Translations under genes and position numbers: made by a program | The notes under the pieces: generated by a model | Told to the model about the DNA's origin: nothing | Database searches by the model: none | What the model saw: only the letters and a program-made list of their open reading frames with translations | In this document: one piece after another, positions 8,405 through 17,824 of the stretch | How the letters are laid out: each line of letters begins with the position of its first letter | Numbering within the stretch: position 1 is the stretch's first letter | Assembly: GCF_001898115.1 (NCBI RefSeq) | Contig: NZ_MKSQ01000007.1 | Coordinates: 409,324-473,323, forward strand | DNA length: 64,000 nt | DNA from: Allobosea sp. 67-29 | Lineage (GTDB): Bacteria > Pseudomonadota > Alphaproteobacteria > Rhizobiales > Beijerinckiaceae | Direction: 5' to 3'

Positions 8405-9804
8405 TGGCCAAGCGCGGACCGACCTATCACTGCCAGGCCTGCGGCGCGGTCTACCATCGCTGGCAAGGCAAGTGCGACGCTTGCGGCACCTGGTCGTCGC
8501 TGGTGGAGGATGCGCAGGCCGCGCCCGTCCCCGGCGGCGGCAGGCCCTCTTCCGGCGGCCGGGCGCGCGGCCGCGTCTTCGCACTCGAATCGCTGAAGGG
8601 CGAGACGCAGGACGCGCCGCGCATCGTTTCCGGCATCGGCGAGCTCGACCGTGTCACCGGCGGCGGCTTCGTGCCGGGCTCGGTACTGCTGATCGGCGGC
8701 GATCCAGGCATCGGCAAGTCGACGCTGCTGATGCAGGCCTGCGCCGCGCTCGCCAAGGCCGGCCGGCGCGTCGTCTACGTCTCGGGCGAGGAATCGACGG
8801 GCCAAGTCCGGCTCCGGGCCGAGCGCATGGGGTTGGCCGAAGCACCGGTCGAGCTCGCCGCCGAGACCAATGTCGAGGATATCGTCGCGACACTGGGCCA
8901 GGGCCAGCGCCCTGCCCTGGTGGTGATCGATTCGATCCAGACCATGTGGTCCGGCGAGGTCGAGAGCGCGCCCGGTACGGTGACGCAGGTGCGCGGCTCG
9001 GCCCAGGCGCTGATCCGCTATGCCAAGACCAGCGGCGTCTGCCTGATCCTGGTCGGCCATGTCACCAAGGACGGCCAGATCGCAGGCCCGCGCGTGGTCG
9101 AGCACATGGTCGATGCGGTCCTCTCCTTCGAGGGCGAAGGCGCCCATTCCTTCCGCATCCTGCGCGGCCAGAAGAACCGCTTCGGCGCGACCGACGAGAT
9201 CGGCGTCTTCGAGATGACCGGCAAGGGTCTCTCGGAAGTCACCAACCCCTCGGCGCTCTTCCTCGCGGGCCGCGACCAGCCGGCGCCGGGCGCGGCCGTC
9301 TTCGCCGGAGTCGAGGGTACCCGCCCCGTGCTGGTCGAGATCCAGGCGCTGGTCGCGCCGACCGCGCTGGGCACGCCGCGGCGCGCCGTCGTCGGCTGGG
9401 AGAACAGCCGGCTCGCCATGGTCCTCGCGGTTCTGGAAACCCATGGCGGCCTGAGGCTCGGCCAGCACGACGTCTATCTCAACGTCGCCGGCGGGCTTCG
9501 CGTCAACGAGCCCGCGGCAGATATCGCGGTGGCGGCGGCGCTGGTCTCCTCGCTGACGGGGGCAGTCCTGCCGCAGGAGGCGGTCTATTTTGGCGAGATC
9601 GCCCTGTCGGGTTCGATCAGGCCGGTCTCGGTCTCGGCGGCACGGCTGAGGGAAGCGGCGAAGCTCGGCTTCGAGTCGGCGCTGATGCCGGCCGGCGGCG
9701 CCGACCATGGCGACGGCAACGGCCTGTCTTTGCGGCGTTTCGGCCATGTCACGGAACTCGTTGCCGATATCGCCGCACGCGCGCCGCGCAAGAGTGTGAA
9801 ATGA
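8404..9804 (+). CDS. radA: DNA repair protein RadA
   Basis: RecA-like branch-migration helicase for recombination intermediates. The N-terminal zinc finger has Cys10, Cys13, Cys24 and Cys27. Walker A is GGDPGIGKST, the RadA-specific motif is KNRFG, and a C-terminal Lon-protease-like domain (from about 290) lacks a proteolytic role. The open frame continues upstream into alr, but the zinc finger fixes the start at 8404 (TGATG overlap with alr). At 466 residues it has family length. Confidence 0.96.
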   Translation: MAKRGPTYHCQACGAVYHRWQGKCDACGTWSSLVEDAQAAPVPGGGRPSSGGRARGRVFALESLKGETQDAPRIVSGIGELDRVTGGGFVPGSVLLIGGDPGIGKSTLLMQACAALAKAGRRVVYVSGEESTGQVRLRAERMGLAEAPVELAAETNVEDIVATLGQGQRPALVVIDSIQTMWSGEVESAPGTVTQVRGSAQALIRYAKTSGVCLILVGHVTKDGQIAGPRVVEHMVDAVLSFEGEGAHSFRILRGQKNRFGATDEIGVFEMTGKGLSEVTNPSALFLAGRDQPAPGAAVFAGVEGTRPVLVEIQALVAPTALGTPRRAVVGWENSRLAMVLAVLETHGGLRLGQHDVYLNVAGGLRVNEPAADIAVAAALVSSLTGAVLPQEAVYFGEIALSGSIRPVSVSAARLREAAKLGFESALMPAGGADHGDGNGLSLRRFGHVTELVADIAARAPRKSVK

Positions 9805-9911
9805 CCTTTGCGGATGGGTGACGCAGAAGCCCGGAACGCGTATAGCAAAGCCGAAACGGTGGCCCGCCTGCGGGCCGCTGCGCCTTGAGTCATCAGCAAA
9901 GCGGCCCTCCC

Positions 9912-10529
9912 ATGCCTGTCACCATTCTCGATCTCGTCGTCATCGGCGTGGTTCTGATCTCGGCTTTGCTGGCGGCAGTCCGGGGTTTCACCCGGGAAGT
10001 GCTCGCGATCGTCTCGTGGATCGCCGCGGCGGCCGTGGCCTGGATGTTCCACCCGCAGCTCGTGCCCTTCATCCAGCAATATATTCCGGCGAGCTCGGCT
10101 CAGCCGACCATTGCCCTCGTCGCCTCGATCGCAGCGCTGTTCCTGGGCACGCTGATCGTCGTCTCGCTGGTCACGGCGCGCATCTCCGACTTCGTGCTCG
10201 ACTCGCGCATCGGCGCTCTCGACCGCACGCTCGGCTTCGTCTTCGGCGCGGCGCGCGGCCTGCTGCTCGCCGTGATCGGCTATCTCTTCTTCGCGGCGCT
10301 GGTCGGCAACGAGAAGATGCCGGTCTGGGCCAAGGAGGCCAAGGCCAAGCCGATGCTGGAGGAAACCGGCCGCTCGCTGATCGCCATGCTGCCGCAGGAT
10401 GTGAACGCCGACTTCATCAAGAACCTGCTCAAGAAGCAGGCGGCGGAGCCCGCCACCGAGGCCCCTGCGGAGGAACCGCGTACGCCGGCGACGCCGGCCC
10501 CGGTTGCACCTGCCCCATCCCGTCCCTAA
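9912..10529 (+). CDS. cvpA: CvpA family membrane protein
   Basis: Inner-membrane protein, about four transmembrane segments in the first 155 residues (starting LDLVVIGVVLISALLAAVRGF), then a soluble tail rich in Ala, Pro and Glu. Family members are linked to colicin V production and envelope stress; the mechanism is not settled. ATG 9912 gives the standard N-terminus; a TTG at 9885 would add nine residues. It lies directly upstream of purF, as in many proteobacteria. Confidence 0.88.
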   Translation: MPVTILDLVVIGVVLISALLAAVRGFTREVLAIVSWIAAAAVAWMFHPQLVPFIQQYIPASSAQPTIALVASIAALFLGTLIVVSLVTARISDFVLDSRIGALDRTLGFVFGAARGLLLAVIGYLFFAALVGNEKMPVWAKEAKAKPMLEETGRSLIAMLPQDVNADFIKNLLKKQAAEPATEAPAEEPRTPATPAPVAPAPSRP

Positions 10530-10573
10530 TTAGCGCGTAAGAGAGTTCGCCCGCAGCCCTCGTGGAGCTCGCC

Positions 10574-12046
10574 ATGATCCCGCAGACCGAGACGGATGCC
10601 GCCTTCGACCCCAACGCCGACAGGCTGCGGGAGGAATGCGGCGTCTTCGGCATCTATGGCCACGCCGATGCGGCGGCGCTGACGGCGCTCGGGCTGCACG
10701 CCCTGCAGCATCGCGGCCAGGAGGCGGCGGGCATCGTCTCCTTCGACGGCAAGCGCTTCCATTCCGAGCGCCGCCTCGGCCTTGTCGGCGATGCCTTCTC
10801 GGAAGCGAGCGTCATCGACAAGCTCCAGGGCAGGCAGGCGATCGGGCATGTCCGTTATTCGACCACCGGCGAGACGATCCTGCGCAACGTCCAGCCGCTC
10901 TTCGCCGAATTGCATGGCGGCGGCTTCGCCGTGGCGCATAACGGCAACCTGACCAACGGTCTGACGCTGCGGCGCAACCTGGTTCGCGACGGGGCCATCT
11001 ACCAGTCGACCTCCGACACCGAGGTGCTGCTGCATCTCGTCGCCCGCAGCCGCAAGCAGAATTTCGTCGACCGCTTCATCGAGGCGATCCGCCAGATCGA
11101 GGGGGCCTACGCCTTCGTCGGCATCACCAACAAGAAGCTGATCGGCGCCCGCGACCCGCTCGGCATTCGCCCGCTGGTGCTCGGTGAGCTCGACGGTTGC
11201 CCGATCCTGACCTCCGAAACCTGCGCGCTCGACATCATCGGTGCCAAGTTCATCCGCGAGGTCGAGAACGGCGAGGTCGTGATCGTCTCGGAAAACGGCA
11301 TCGAGAGCCACAAGCCCTTCCCGCCCGTGGCGGAACGGCCCTGCATCTTCGAGTACATCTATTTCGCCCGGCCGGATTCCATCGTGAAGGGCCGCAGCAT
11401 CTACGAGCGCCGCAAGGCCATGGGCGCCGTTCTGGCCCAGGAAGCGCCGGCCAATGCCGACGTCATCGTCCCCGTCCCGGATTCCGGCGTTCCGGCCGCG
11501 CTCGGCTACGCCCAGGCCAGCGGCATCCCGTTCGAGCTGGGCATCATCCGCAACCACTATGTTGGCCGCACCTTCATCGAGCCGACGCAGAAGGTCCGCG
11601 AGCTCGGCGTCAAGCTGAAGCATTCGGCCAACCGCTCGGTGGTCGAGGGCAAGAGCATCGTCCTGGTCGATGATTCGATCGTGCGCGGCACGACCTCCTT
11701 CAAGATCGTGAAGATGATGCGGGAGGCCGGCGCCCGCGAGGTGCATTTCCGCATCTCCTCGCCGCCGATCACCCACCCCGACTATTACGGCATCGACACG
11801 CCCGACCGCGAGAAGCTGCTCGCCGCGACGCACTCGCTCGAGGAGATGCGTCAGTTCGTCGGCGCCGACTCCCTCGCCTTCATCTCGGTCGACGGGCTCT
11901 ACCGAGCGATGGGCCATGAGCGGCGCGATCCGTTACGGCCGCAGTTCACCGATCACTGCTTCACTGGCGACTATCCGACCTCGCTGACCGACGTGATCGG
12001 CGAAAGCGCCAAGCAGCAGATTTCCCTGCTGGCCGAAGCCGGCTGA
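10574..12046 (+). CDS. purF: Amidophosphoribosyltransferase
   Basis: First committed enzyme of purine synthesis: PRPP plus glutamine to phosphoribosylamine. The glutaminase nucleophile is Cys22 in REECGVFG, exposed after removal of a 21-residue propeptide. The C-terminal phosphoribosyltransferase domain shows the PRPP loop VLVDDSIVRGTTS. ATG 10574 has GGAG six bases upstream; a GTG at 10562 is in frame but less likely. 490 residues. An SDR gene follows after 16 bases. Confidence 0.96.
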   Translation: MIPQTETDAAFDPNADRLREECGVFGIYGHADAAALTALGLHALQHRGQEAAGIVSFDGKRFHSERRLGLVGDAFSEASVIDKLQGRQAIGHVRYSTTGETILRNVQPLFAELHGGGFAVAHNGNLTNGLTLRRNLVRDGAIYQSTSDTEVLLHLVARSRKQNFVDRFIEAIRQIEGAYAFVGITNKKLIGARDPLGIRPLVLGELDGCPILTSETCALDIIGAKFIREVENGEVVIVSENGIESHKPFPPVAERPCIFEYIYFARPDSIVKGRSIYERRKAMGAVLAQEAPANADVIVPVPDSGVPAALGYAQASGIPFELGIIRNHYVGRTFIEPTQKVRELGVKLKHSANRSVVEGKSIVLVDDSIVRGTTSFKIVKMMREAGAREVHFRISSPPITHPDYYGIDTPDREKLLAATHSLEEMRQFVGADSLAFISVDGLYRAMGHERRDPLRPQFTDHCFTGDYPTSLTDVIGESAKQQISLLAEAG

Positions 12047-12062
12047 ACCGGCGGCCCTCTCG

Positions 12063-12803
12063 ATGTCCAAGACGCTTCAGGGGCGCATCGCGCTCGTCAC
12101 CGGCGCTTCACGCGGCATCGGCCGGGCGGCCGCGCTCGCCTTCGCCGAAGCCGGAGCCCATATCGTCGCGCTCGCCCGCACGACGGGCGCCCTGGAGGAA
12201 TTGGACGACGAGATCCGCGCCATCGGCGGCAGCACCACCTTGGTGCCGCTCGACCTTTCCGACGCCGGCGGTCTGGAGAAGCTCGGCCCGGCCCTGCTGG
12301 AGCGCTGGGGCAAGCTCGATATTCTTCTCGCCAATGCCGGCATGCTCGGCCCCCTGACGCCGCTCGGCCACGCCACCGAGAAGGAGTGGGCGAAGACCTT
12401 CGAGATCAACGTCACCGCGAACTGGCGGCTGATCAAGTCGCTCGACCCGGCACTGCGCGCATCCGAAGCCGGGAGAGTCATCCTGATGTCGTCGGGCGCG
12501 GCCCATAAATGCACGGCCTATTGGGGGCCGTATTCGATCTCGAAGGCGGCGGTGGAAGCGCTGGGGCGCACCTATGCGGCCGAGACGGCGACGACGCCCG
12601 TCAAGGTCATGCTGGTCAATCCCGGCCCCCTGCGGACCCGGATGCGCGCCGAGGCGATGCCTGGCGAGGATCCGAAGACGCTGAAGACGCCGGAAGAACT
12701 GGCGCCGCATCTGGTGCGGCTAGCCTCGCCCGACTGGATGGAGAGCGGCAAGATCTTCGACTTCCCGCAAGGCAAGGTGCTGACGCCGCAGATGCCGGCC
12801 TGA
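12063..12803 (+). CDS. SDR family oxidoreductase
   Basis: Classical short-chain dehydrogenase, 246 residues. It has the dinucleotide motif TGASRGIG near the N-terminus, an NAG motif, and a catalytic Ser, Tyr and Lys in MSSGAAHKCTAY and YSISKAA. The substrate cannot be read from sequence. It is probably co-transcribed with purF (16-base gap) and is followed by a terminator. This purF-SDR pair is seen in related genomes, but no purine role is implied. It resembles YciK-type SDRs. Confidence 0.85.
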   Translation: MSKTLQGRIALVTGASRGIGRAAALAFAEAGAHIVALARTTGALEELDDEIRAIGGSTTLVPLDLSDAGGLEKLGPALLERWGKLDILLANAGMLGPLTPLGHATEKEWAKTFEINVTANWRLIKSLDPALRASEAGRVILMSSGAAHKCTAYWGPYSISKAAVEALGRTYAAETATTPVKVMLVNPGPLRTRMRAEAMPGEDPKTLKTPEELAPHLVRLASPDWMESGKIFDFPQGKVLTPQMPA

Positions 12804-12856
12804 GCGGTTTCCCTTCCCCCTGGGGAATAAGGCCTCTACGGAGCAGACGGTTAGGG

Positions 12857-12886
12857 AAGGGTCGCGCATGCGGCCCTTTCTTGTTT
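12857..12886 (+). terminator. Intrinsic terminator after purF-SDR
   Basis: 9-bp stem AAGGGTCGC / GCGGCCCTT (one G-U pair) with a GCAT loop, followed by TCTTGTTT. It begins 54 bases after the SDR stop. It ends the plus-strand block that converges on der. Confidence 0.75.
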
Positions 12887-12965
12887 CGGATCGAGGGTCA
12901 GCCCTGATCCGTGGGCGCAGCGCGCTACCGCCTTCTCGCCCGAGGAGAGACGGAAAGCCCCCGCG

Positions 12966-14360
12966 CTAACCCTTGCCCTTGTCGTAGGGATTGTGCCCGC
13001 CGCGCCGGTGCAGGCGGATCGGCGTGCCCGGCAGCTCGAAGGCCTCTCGCAGGTTGTTGACGAGATAGCGCGTATAGGACACCGGCAGATGCTCGAGCTG
13101 GTTGCCGAACAGCGCGAAGGTCGGCGGGCGCGCCTTGGCCTGCGTCATGTAGCGGATCTTGATGCGTCGACCTGCGACGGCCGGCGGCGGATGTGCCGAA
13201 AGCACGCCTTCGAGCCAGCGGTTGATCCGCGCGGTCGAGACGCGGCGGTTCCAGACCCCGTAGGCCGAAAATACCGCCTGCATCAGCCGGTCGATGCCCT
13301 CGCCCGCGAGGCCGGACAACGGCACGATCGGGACACCTCGCACCTGCGCCAGCAGATGGTTGGCCTTTTCCTTGAGCTCGGCGAGCAGGCCCTGCTTGTC
13401 GGCGACCAGGTCCCATTTGTTGAGGCCGATCACGACGGCCCTGCCCTCGCGCTCGGTCAGGTCGACAAGCGTCAGGTCCTGCTTCTCGAAAGGGATGGTC
13501 GCGTCGAGCAGCACCACGACCACTTCTGCAAAGCGGATAGCGCGCAGCGAATCAGCAACCGAGAGCTTCTCCAGCTTCTCCTCGATGCGCGCACGCTTGC
13601 GCATGCCGGCGGTGTCGAACAGCTTGACCTTGTGGCCGCGCCATTCCCAGTCGACGGATATGGTGTCGCGCGTGATGCCGGCTTCGGGACCCACAAGCAG
13701 GCGATCCTCGCCGATCATGCGGTTGACCAGCGTCGACTTGCCCGCATTCGGGCGGCCGATGATGGTGACGCGCAAGGGCCGGTTCGGGTCGAGATTATCC
13801 TCGGAATCATCGCCCGCGGTATCGTCCCAGGCCGCCTGCTCGTCTCCGTCCTCGTCTTCGGGCTCATCCGCGACGAAGGGCGCGAGCGCCTCCAGCAGGT
13901 CGGCCGTGCCCTCGCCATGCTCCGCCGAGAACGGGACGGGATCGCCGAGGCCGAGCGAATAGGCGTCGATGATGCCGTCCGCGCCCTTCTTGCCCTCGGC
14001 CTTGTTGGCCAGCAGGATCACCGGCTTGCCGGACCGGCGGACGAGATCGGCGAAGGGCTGGTCCATCGGGGTGAGGCCGAGCCGGGCGTCGATCATGAAC
14101 ACCACGACATCGGCCTGGGCGATGGCCGTCTCGGTCTGGGCGCGCATGCGGCCGGCGAGCGAATCCTTGTCCGCCTCTTCCAGCCCGGCGGTGTCGATCA
14201 CCTTGAAGCGCAGATGACCCAGCGTCGCGTCGCCCTCGCGGCGGTCGCGCGTGACGCCTGGCCGGTCGTCGACCAAGGCCAGCTTCTTGCCGACCAGCCG
14301 GTTGAACAGCGTCGACTTGCCGACATTGGGCCGGCCGATGAGGGCGACGATGGCTGTCAT
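12966..14360 (-). CDS. der: Ribosome biogenesis GTPase Der (EngA)
   Basis: Tandem-GTPase factor for 50S subunit assembly. There are two Era-like G domains: G1 GRPNVGKST at 9-17 with DTAG, and the second GRPNAGKST with DTAG and NKWD. A C-terminal KH-like domain ends at [11 protein letters not shown]. The acidic linker between the G domains ([10 protein letters not shown] and DDSEDNLD) is typical of the order. ATG 14360 is preferred over an in-frame TTG at 14369. 464 residues. Confidence 0.97.
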   Translation of the reverse strand: MTAIVALIGRPNVGKSTLFNRLVGKKLALVDDRPGVTRDRREGDATLGHLRFKVIDTAGLEEADKDSLAGRMRAQTETAIAQADVVVFMIDARLGLTPMDQPFADLVRRSGKPVILLANKAEGKKGADGIIDAYSLGLGDPVPFSAEHGEGTADLLEALAPFVADEPEDEDGDEQAAWDDTAGDDSEDNLDPNRPLRVTIIGRPNAGKSTLVNRMIGEDRLLVGPEAGITRDTISVDWEWRGHKVKLFDTAGMRKRARIEEKLEKLSVADSLRAIRFAEVVVVLLDATIPFEKQDLTLVDLTEREGRAVVIGLNKWDLVADKQGLLAELKEKANHLLAQVRGVPIVPLSGLAGEGIDRLMQAVFSAYGVWNRRVSTARINRWLEGVLSAHPPPAVAGRRIKIRYMTQAKARPPTFALFGNQLEHLPVSYTRYLVNNLREAFELPGTPIRLHRRGGHNPYDKGKG

Positions 14361-14413
14361 TTCAGTCAATCAATGCGTCGGCCGAGGAAGCGCCGACCGG
14401 AGAGCGCGTCAGA

Positions 14414-15076
14414 TCAGTTCTGTACCGTCACGGGGCCGCCGCGGACCAGCGCCAGATAGAGGTCGGCGCGCTGGCGCTCGGCCTGCGGCGTCGCCGGGTC
14501 GGTGACGATCGCGTCGAACCAGCGCCCGGCATCGTCGAACAGGTTGTGCTTCAAGGCCGAGATGCCGAGAAATTCGCGGGCCGAATGGCGCCAGACTCCC
14601 GTCGGCGTCGCCAGCGGCTCAAGCGCCTGCTTGATCTCGGCATAGGGCACGAGGTCGACACGCAGGATGCCGGCCCGCAGACGGGCGAGATCGCGATAGG
14701 TCGCGTCGAGCGAGGCGTCGTTGGCGAGCGCGTCGAAGGCGGTCGCGCCGGCCGCCGGATCGCCCTTGGCGGTCTCGGCGGCGAGGCGGAAGCGGGCGAT
14801 CTCGCGATAGCCGGCCGGCGCATTGGCGGCGAGTTCCTTCAGGATCGACTCAGCCTGGCCGCTGTCGCCGTCGCGCGAGGATTTCAACGCAGCCTCGAGG
14901 CGCGCGCCGACGGCGGCGGCGGCCTGGTTGCGTTGATGCTGCCAGAACTGCCAGCCGGCGACGCCGACGACGACAAGCACCGCCAGCGCGGTGACGACCC
15001 AGCCATATTTCTTCCAGAGCTCCGCCGCCTTGTCCCGGCGAACCTCCTCATCGATCTCGCGAAAAATATCGGCCAT
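14414..15076 (-). CDS. TPR-like membrane-anchored protein (YfgM-like)
   Basis: Single-pass inner-membrane protein with its bulk in the periplasm. The N-terminal cytoplasmic stretch MADIFREIDEEVRRDKAAEL is followed by one transmembrane helix (WVVTALAVLVVVGVAGWQF) and an Ala-rich helical region resembling tetratricopeptide repeats. E. coli YfgM of this family is a periplasmic chaperone partner near der and BamB. ATG 15076 gives the conserved N-terminus; the longer frame does not. It is 53 bases upstream of der. 220 residues. Confidence 0.85.
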   Translation of the reverse strand: MADIFREIDEEVRRDKAAELWKKYGWVVTALAVLVVVGVAGWQFWQHQRNQAAAAVGARLEAALKSSRDGDSGQAESILKELAANAPAGYREIARFRLAAETAKGDPAAGATAFDALANDASLDATYRDLARLRAGILRVDLVPYAEIKQALEPLATPTGVWRHSAREFLGISALKHNLFDDAGRWFDAIVTDPATPQAERQRADLYLALVRGGPVTVQN

Positions 15077-15146
15077 CTGACTGTCAAAATCCCTGTTGGG
15101 AGCCCGGTAGCATTTTCGTGCGGGGAATGCGAGCGGGAACGGCTCT

Positions 15147-16244
15147 TCAGGCTTGCGGCCGGCTTGCCCTGAACAGCAGGCTGCCGTCGCCATAGCTGTA
15201 GAAGCGATATTGCTCGGCGATCGCATGGGCATAGGCCCGTTTCATCACGTCGAGGCCGCAGAACGCGGAGACGAGCATGAACAAGGTCGACCGCGGCAGA
15301 TGGAAATTGGTCATCAGCACGTCGACGGCGCGGAAGCGATAGCCCGGCGTGATGAAGATCGCCGTGTCGCCGGAGAACGGTCCGACGACGCCGTCCTCGC
15401 CCGTCGCGCTTTCGAGCAGCCGCAGCGAGGTCGTGCCGGCGGCGACGATGCGCCCGCCTCGCGCCCTCACGGCATTGAGCGCGGCCGCGGTCTCGGCGGA
15501 AACGGTGCCCCACTCCGCATGCATGCGGTGCTCTTTGGTGTCCTCGGCCTTGACCGGCAGGAAGGTGCCCGCGCCGACGTGCAGCGTCACGAAATGGCGC
15601 GATACGCCGCGCGCATCCAGCGCCGCGAACAGCTCCGGCGTGAAGTGCAATCCGGCCGTCGGCGCCGCGACGGCGCCCTCGTGCCGGGCATAGGCCGTCT
15701 GATAGTCGGAGGCATCGGCGCTGTCGGCCGGGCGCTTGCCGGCGATATAGGGCGGCAGCGGCAACTCGCCCAGCCGCGCGATCGCCTCGTCGAGCCAGGC
15801 GCCGGTCAGGCTGAAGCGCAGCTCGACCTCCCCGCCCTCGCCCCTGGCGACGACTTCGGCCTGGAGGCGGCCGAGCTCGCAGGCATTGCTGGCGCCTTCG
15901 GAATCGAAGACCACCGTCTCACCCGGCGCGAGCTTCTTGGCCGGGCGGGCGAAGGCCAGCCAGCGATCCTCGCTCTCACGCTTGTGCAGCATGATCTCGA
16001 CGCGGGCAGAATCCTCGCCGCGATAGCGTCGGCCGCGCAGCCGCGAGGGAATGACGCGCGTATCGTTGAGCACCAGCGCGTCCCCCGGCTGAAGCAGCGC
16101 GGGCAGGTCGCGGATTCCCATATCCGCGAAAGGCTCGGGCGTATCCGGCCGCACGACGAGCAGCCGCGCCGCATCGCGAGGGCTTGCGGGCCTCAGCGCG
16201 ATACGGTCTTCCGGCAGATCGAAATCGAAAAGATCGACATTCAT
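15147..16244 (-). CDS. queA: S-adenosylmethionine:tRNA ribosyltransferase-isomerase QueA
   Basis: Transfers the ribosyl group of SAM to preQ1-modified tRNA, forming epoxyqueuosine at the wobble position. The 365 residues match the family: [21 protein letters not shown]-terminus, [28 protein letters not shown], and [12 protein letters not shown] near the end. It lies seven bases after the VOC gene's end on the minus strand, so it is probably last in the ppi-VOC-queA transcript. Confidence 0.97.
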   Translation of the reverse strand: MNVDLFDFDLPEDRIALRPASPRDAARLLVVRPDTPEPFADMGIRDLPALLQPGDALVLNDTRVIPSRLRGRRYRGEDSARVEIMLHKRESEDRWLAFARPAKKLAPGETVVFDSEGASNACELGRLQAEVVARGEGGEVELRFSLTGAWLDEAIARLGELPLPPYIAGKRPADSADASDYQTAYARHEGAVAAPTAGLHFTPELFAALDARGVSRHFVTLHVGAGTFLPVKAEDTKEHRMHAEWGTVSAETAAALNAVRARGGRIVAAGTTSLRLLESATGEDGVVGPFSGDTAIFITPGYRFRAVDVLMTNFHLPRSTLFMLVSAFCGLDVMKRAYAHAIAEQYRFYSYGDGSLLFRASRPQA

Positions 16245-16250
16245 CGGTGT

Positions 16251-16658
16251 TTACCGGACCCAGGCCCGGTTCTCGAGCACGACCCGATAGCCGTCGGCAT
16301 CCTCGAAGGTCCGCCCATGCGTCGACCACCAGGGGTTGGCAGGTTCGACGGGGTCGAAACCGGCCGCCTCCATGCGGACGACCGCACGGGTCCAGTCCGC
16401 AGCATCGGGGAGATAGAACACGAGCAGGTTCTCAGGCGTCGACGCGCCGGAGACATAATGCCCGTGCCGAACGGTGAATTCGAGATGATAGGGCCATGCG
16501 GGATGGCCCATCATCGCGCCGTCGAAGCCGTCATGGTTCTCGAAGCCCGAGATTTCCTCGAAGCCCAGCCCATCAGAATAGAAGCGGCGCAGCGGCGCGA
16601 GATCGTTCGTCGCTCGCGCCACCCGCATGACAGGGACAGATCCCTGAGCCGTCTTCAT
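16251..16658 (-). CDS. VOC superfamily protein
   Basis: Small metal-dependent enzyme fold (vicinal oxygen chelate), 135 residues, with two beta-alpha-beta-beta-beta modules. The N-terminal VMRVARATNDLAPLRRFYSDGLGFEE and C-terminal FEDADGYRVVLENRAW are typical of glyoxalase/bleomycin-resistance-like proteins. The substrate is unknown. Its ATG overlaps the cyclophilin stop (ATGA), so it is translationally coupled to it. queA follows after six bases. Confidence 0.8.
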   Translation of the reverse strand: MKTAQGSVPVMRVARATNDLAPLRRFYSDGLGFEEISGFENHDGFDGAMMGHPAWPYHLEFTVRHGHYVSGASTPENLLVFYLPDAADWTRAVVRMEAAGFDPVEPANPWWSTHGRTFEDADGYRVVLENRAWVR

Positions 16659-17128
16659 CAGGCCGCGTCGGCCATCACCTTCATCGAGACGATGGAGTCG
16701 GGATCGCGCACCGGCTCGCCGCGCTTGATCTTGTCGACGTTCTCCATGCCTTCGACGACCTCGCCCCAGACGGTGTACTGCTTGTCGAGGAAGCGGGCAT
16801 CGTCGAACACGATGAAGAACTGGCTGTTGGCCGAGTTCGGGTTCTGGGCGCGAGCCATCGAGCAGATGCCGCGGACATGCGGCTCGGCGTTGAACTCCTG
16901 CTTCAGGTCCGGGTAGCTCGAGCCGCCGGTGCCGGTGCCATGCGGGCAGCCGACCTGGGCCATGAAGCCGTCGATGACACGATGGAAGACGATGCCGTCG
17001 TAGAAGCCCTCACGGGCAAGCAGCTTGATGCGCTCGACATGGCCGGGCGCGAGATCGGGGCGCAGCTTGATCACCACGCGGCCCTTGGTCGTCTCCATGA
17101 CGATGGTGTTTTCCGGATCGAGCGACAT
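16658..17128 (-). CDS. ppiB: Cytoplasmic peptidyl-prolyl cis-trans isomerase (cyclophilin type)
   Basis: Isomerises Xaa-Pro bonds during folding. The 156-residue product has no signal peptide. It carries the cyclophilin core FHRVIDGFMAQ (catalytic Arg), GTGTGGS and SANSQFFI. The longer frame is out of family; ATG 17128 overlaps the stop of the upstream TolA-like gene. It is a paralogue of the exported cyclophilin at 17825-18385, which suggests a tandem duplication with one copy retargeted to the periplasm. Confidence 0.92.
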   Translation of the reverse strand: MSLDPENTIVMETTKGRVVIKLRPDLAPGHVERIKLLAREGFYDGIVFHRVIDGFMAQVGCPHGTGTGGSSYPDLKQEFNAEPHVRGICSMARAQNPNSANSQFFIVFDDARFLDKQYTVWGEVVEGMENVDKIKRGEPVRDPDSIVSMKVMADAA

Positions 17129-17772
17129 CAGCTCTGCCTTTCGTTGAGCGGCACATGGCCGTGGAAGCGTATGGTGAAGGGTCGCCCCGCGATACTCGCT
17201 CCGAGGCCCTTCGACAACCTCATCGGCGTGCAGGCGTCCACCGCGGCGACGGCGGACTCGCTGAAGCGCCGCTGGAAAGCGGCATCGCCCCGGCGGGTTT
17301 CCCAGGTGACGCGGGGCTGGCCGAAGAGAGTCCCGTCGCGGCGCAGGCTGAAGCGCAGCGAGACCATCGCGCCGGTCAGGTCCCCCGGCAAGGCCGGCGG
17401 CTGCCAGCAACGGCGCAGCGCCGGGCCGATATCGACGAGCTTGTCGACGGTGCCGCCCTGCTCGGCCGGCGTCTGGGGCGAGACGTCCCCGACGAGCCCG
17501 ATATCGCCGCTGCCGCTCCTGAGGCGCGGTGGGCCGATGCGGCGCTGATCCAGGCCGGGAATGTCGCTGCCGCTGAACGGGCCACCGACGCCGGGAGCAT
17601 AGCGCTGCCCGCTCGGCGGCGGCAGGATCGGATTCTGCGAGCCGGAGGGCGGCGGCAGAACGGGGTTTTGCGAACCGGAAGCCGGCGGCCGTCCGAGATC
17701 GAGCGTCTCCTGCGCCTCAGCCGGCGAAAGCGCCGCGGCGAGGACGATGGCGGTCAGGGCGAGATGGCGCAT
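17128..17772 (-). CDS. Exported protein with TolA/TonB-C-like domain
   Basis: 214 residues. The N-terminal signal peptide ends near AEAQ (about residue 21). A Pro/Gly-rich linker follows with near-identical repeats (GSQNPVLPPPS, GSQNPILPPPS). The C-terminal domain (about 110-205) resembles the TolA/TonB C-terminal fold, with two cysteines (RRCWQPP and VDACTPM) that could form a disulfide. It has no membrane anchor other than the signal, so it is probably periplasmic. It lies between the two cyclophilins and overlaps ppiB by four bases. Function unknown. Confidence 0.65.
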   Translation of the reverse strand: MRHLALTAIVLAAALSPAEAQETLDLGRPPASGSQNPVLPPPSGSQNPILPPPSGQRYAPGVGGPFSGSDIPGLDQRRIGPPRLRSGSGDIGLVGDVSPQTPAEQGGTVDKLVDIGPALRRCWQPPALPGDLTGAMVSLRFSLRRDGTLFGQPRVTWETRRGDAAFQRRFSESAVAAVDACTPMRLSKGLGASIAGRPFTIRFHGHVPLNERQS

Positions 17773-17824
17773 GCTTCACTCCTTTGCACCAGAACGCCCT
17801 GCCTCTTCCGATGTTCGCAGCGGC

